Source: UBA8518 sp041659585
GTDB lineage: Bacteria > Patescibacteriota > Minisyncoccia > Moranbacterales > UBA2206
Assembly (NCBI GenBank): GCA_041659585.1
Contig: JBAZXY010000104.1
Span: 1-5,094, forward strand
Length of the DNA: 5,094 nt
Direction of reading: 5' to 3'
Shown here: positions 4,385 through 5,094 of the stretch, in pieces
Layout of the letters: the number at the start of each line of letters is the position of its first letter
Numbering within the stretch: the stretch's first letter is position 1
Program-made: the position numbers and the translations under genes
The notes under the pieces: model-generated
Database searches by the model: none
Told to the model about the DNA's origin: nothing
What the model saw: the letters and a program-made list of their open reading frames with translations, nothing else

Positions 4385-5094
4385 ATGATCAAGGAACTTC
4401 AGGAAAAATTAGTTGCCCTGCAGGATAAGGTCGCTCTTTTGAGCGACTATCTTTGATGTGCCAAAAAAACAAGCTCGCATAACGGAGCTAGAAGAGAAGT
4501 CTGCACAAGTTGGTTTTTGGGATGATAGTCAAAAAGCTTCTGGCATCATGCAAGAGGTGGAAGAACTACGCCGAGAAATTCAAGAATTAAGCACTTTGGA
4601 GACGGAGTTGGATGAATTATTGGAAATGGCTGGCATCATAGGTGAGGATGGGGAAGAAAGTTTGGAGATAGAAAAAAGAATAGTGGAAATCGAGGTCTTG
4701 ATTGACAAACTGGAATTCAAGATTCTTTTAGGTGGAGAATATGATCGTAGTGATGTCATTATGGCTATCCATGCGGGAGCGGGCGGCGTGGATGCGCAGG
4801 ATTGGACAGAGATGTTGTTGCGCATGTATCTGCGGTTTTGTGAAAAAAAGGGTTGGCGCACCAAAGTTTTGAGCGAATCGCGAGGAGGTGAGGCTGGTAT
4901 CAAGAGTGTGACACTGGAAATCAGCGGCCCCTATGCCTATGGATATTTGCAAAGCGAAGCTGGGGTGCATCGCTTGGTGCGCTTGTCGCCTTTTAATTCT
5001 GACAATCTGCGACAAACTTCATTTGCTTTGGTAGAAATTTTACCGGTCATTGAAGAAATGGCTGAAGTGCAAATCAATCCCCAAGACGTGCGGG
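4385..5094 (+). CDS. prfB: Peptide chain release factor 2, with +1 programmed frameshift (3' end outside the window)
   Basis: RF2 recognises UAA and UGA and triggers peptide release. Translation starts at ATG 4385, reads 23 codons (MIKELQEKL...SDYL) to TGA 4454-4456, and must then skip one base (T4454) to continue at GAT 4455 (DVPKKQAR), which stays open to the window end. Together 236 of about 365 residues are visible. The N-terminal helical domain (to about residue 115) is followed by the conserved 'IHAGAGGVDAQDWTEMLLRMY' region and 'SEAGVHRLVRLSPF'. The SPF stop-codon-recognition tripeptide is at residues 201-203 (bases 4986-4994), which marks RF2 rather than RF1. The catalytic GGQ motif lies beyond the end. 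The motif that is RRHTSF in E. coli reads LRQTSF here. The TGA allows feedback control by RF2 level. No Shine-Dalgarno motif precedes the ATG. Confidence 0.96.
4430..4447 (+). promoter_or_regulatory. Stem-loop just upstream of the prfB frameshift site
   Basis: GTCGCTC (4430-4436) and GAGCGAC (4441-4447) pair perfectly as a 7-bp stem around a TTTT loop; G4429 and T4448 could add a wobble pair. The stem ends 3 bases before the CTT slippery codon, where other bacteria carry the Shine-Dalgarno-like AGGGGG. The bases TAAGG (4426-4430), complementary to part of the 16S rRNA tail, lie directly before the stem. The structure is seen; a stimulatory role is inferred. Confidence 0.55.
4448..4457 (+). 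other. RF2 +1 programmed frameshift site (TAT CTT TGA T)
   Basis: The CTT codon (4451-4453) followed by in-frame TGA (4454-4456) is the classic prfB slippery site. When termination is slow, the CTT-decoding tRNA slips onto TTT, one base forward, and translation continues with GAT. The site is at codon 24, close to codon 26 in E. coli, and keeps the TAT codon before CTT. The base after TGA is T instead of the C found in E. coli. Confidence 0.95.

Noticed and set aside
4385..4456. prfB as a pseudogene broken by a frameshift
   Set aside because: The break is exactly at CTT TGA, at the conserved position of the RF2 programmed frameshift, and the downstream frame is fully intact.
4580..5015. Minus-strand frames opposite prfB
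   Set aside because: The + strand encodes a clear RF2 here; the minus frames have no family features.
1..5094. CRISPR array, integron-type array or UGA recoding
   Set aside because: No regularly spaced repeats are present, and three genes end in TGA at positions that fit their expected lengths, so UGA is a stop here.

Overview
The window reads as a bacterial genomic fragment carrying an anaerobic pyruvate oxidation operon, followed by a tRNA region and then a second gene group that ends inside a peptide chain release factor 2 gene. All genes are on the + strand. The gene content (a four-subunit ferredoxin-type oxidoreductase, a small rubrerythrin, many very small unassigned ORFs, mixed AT-rich base composition, almost no Shine-Dalgarno motifs) suggests a fermentative anaerobe. 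My best guess is a member of the Patescibacteria/CPR, but that is inference from style, not from a marker gene. UGA, UAA and standard sense codons are all read normally, so the standard bacterial code applies and the UGA-to-glycine CPR lineages are unlikely.

Bases 1-3413 hold the oxidoreductase operon: the C-terminal part of the gamma subunit, the two-cluster ferredoxin subunit delta, the alpha subunit and the beta subunit, in the order gamma-delta-alpha-beta. Together they oxidise pyruvate plus CoA to acetyl-CoA and CO2 and pass electrons through [4Fe-4S] clusters to ferredoxin. The operon is split: alpha and beta are separated by 733 bases that hold three unrecognised small ORFs of 67, 52 and 83 residues. 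The first of these lies between two exact 20-base copies of the 3' end of the alpha gene, which looks like the footprint of an insertion.

Bases 3414-3615 form an RNA-gene region. A fragment matching the first 17 bases of a threonine tRNA is interrupted in its D loop by a perfect 30-base palindrome. An extended -10 promoter follows, and then a complete tRNA-Thr(CGT), which itself has two unusual positions.

Bases 3616-5094 hold a 70-residue unassigned protein, a rubrerythrin-type protein with its rubredoxin-like domain at the N-terminus (probably protection against peroxide or oxygen, which would fit an oxygen-sensitive oxidoreductase), and prfB, cut by the window end. prfB keeps the +1 programmed frameshift at CTT TGA, but the Shine-Dalgarno-like stimulator normally found just upstream is missing. 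A perfect 7-bp stem-loop stands in its place, ending 3 bases before the slippery codon. This is the most interesting signal in the window.
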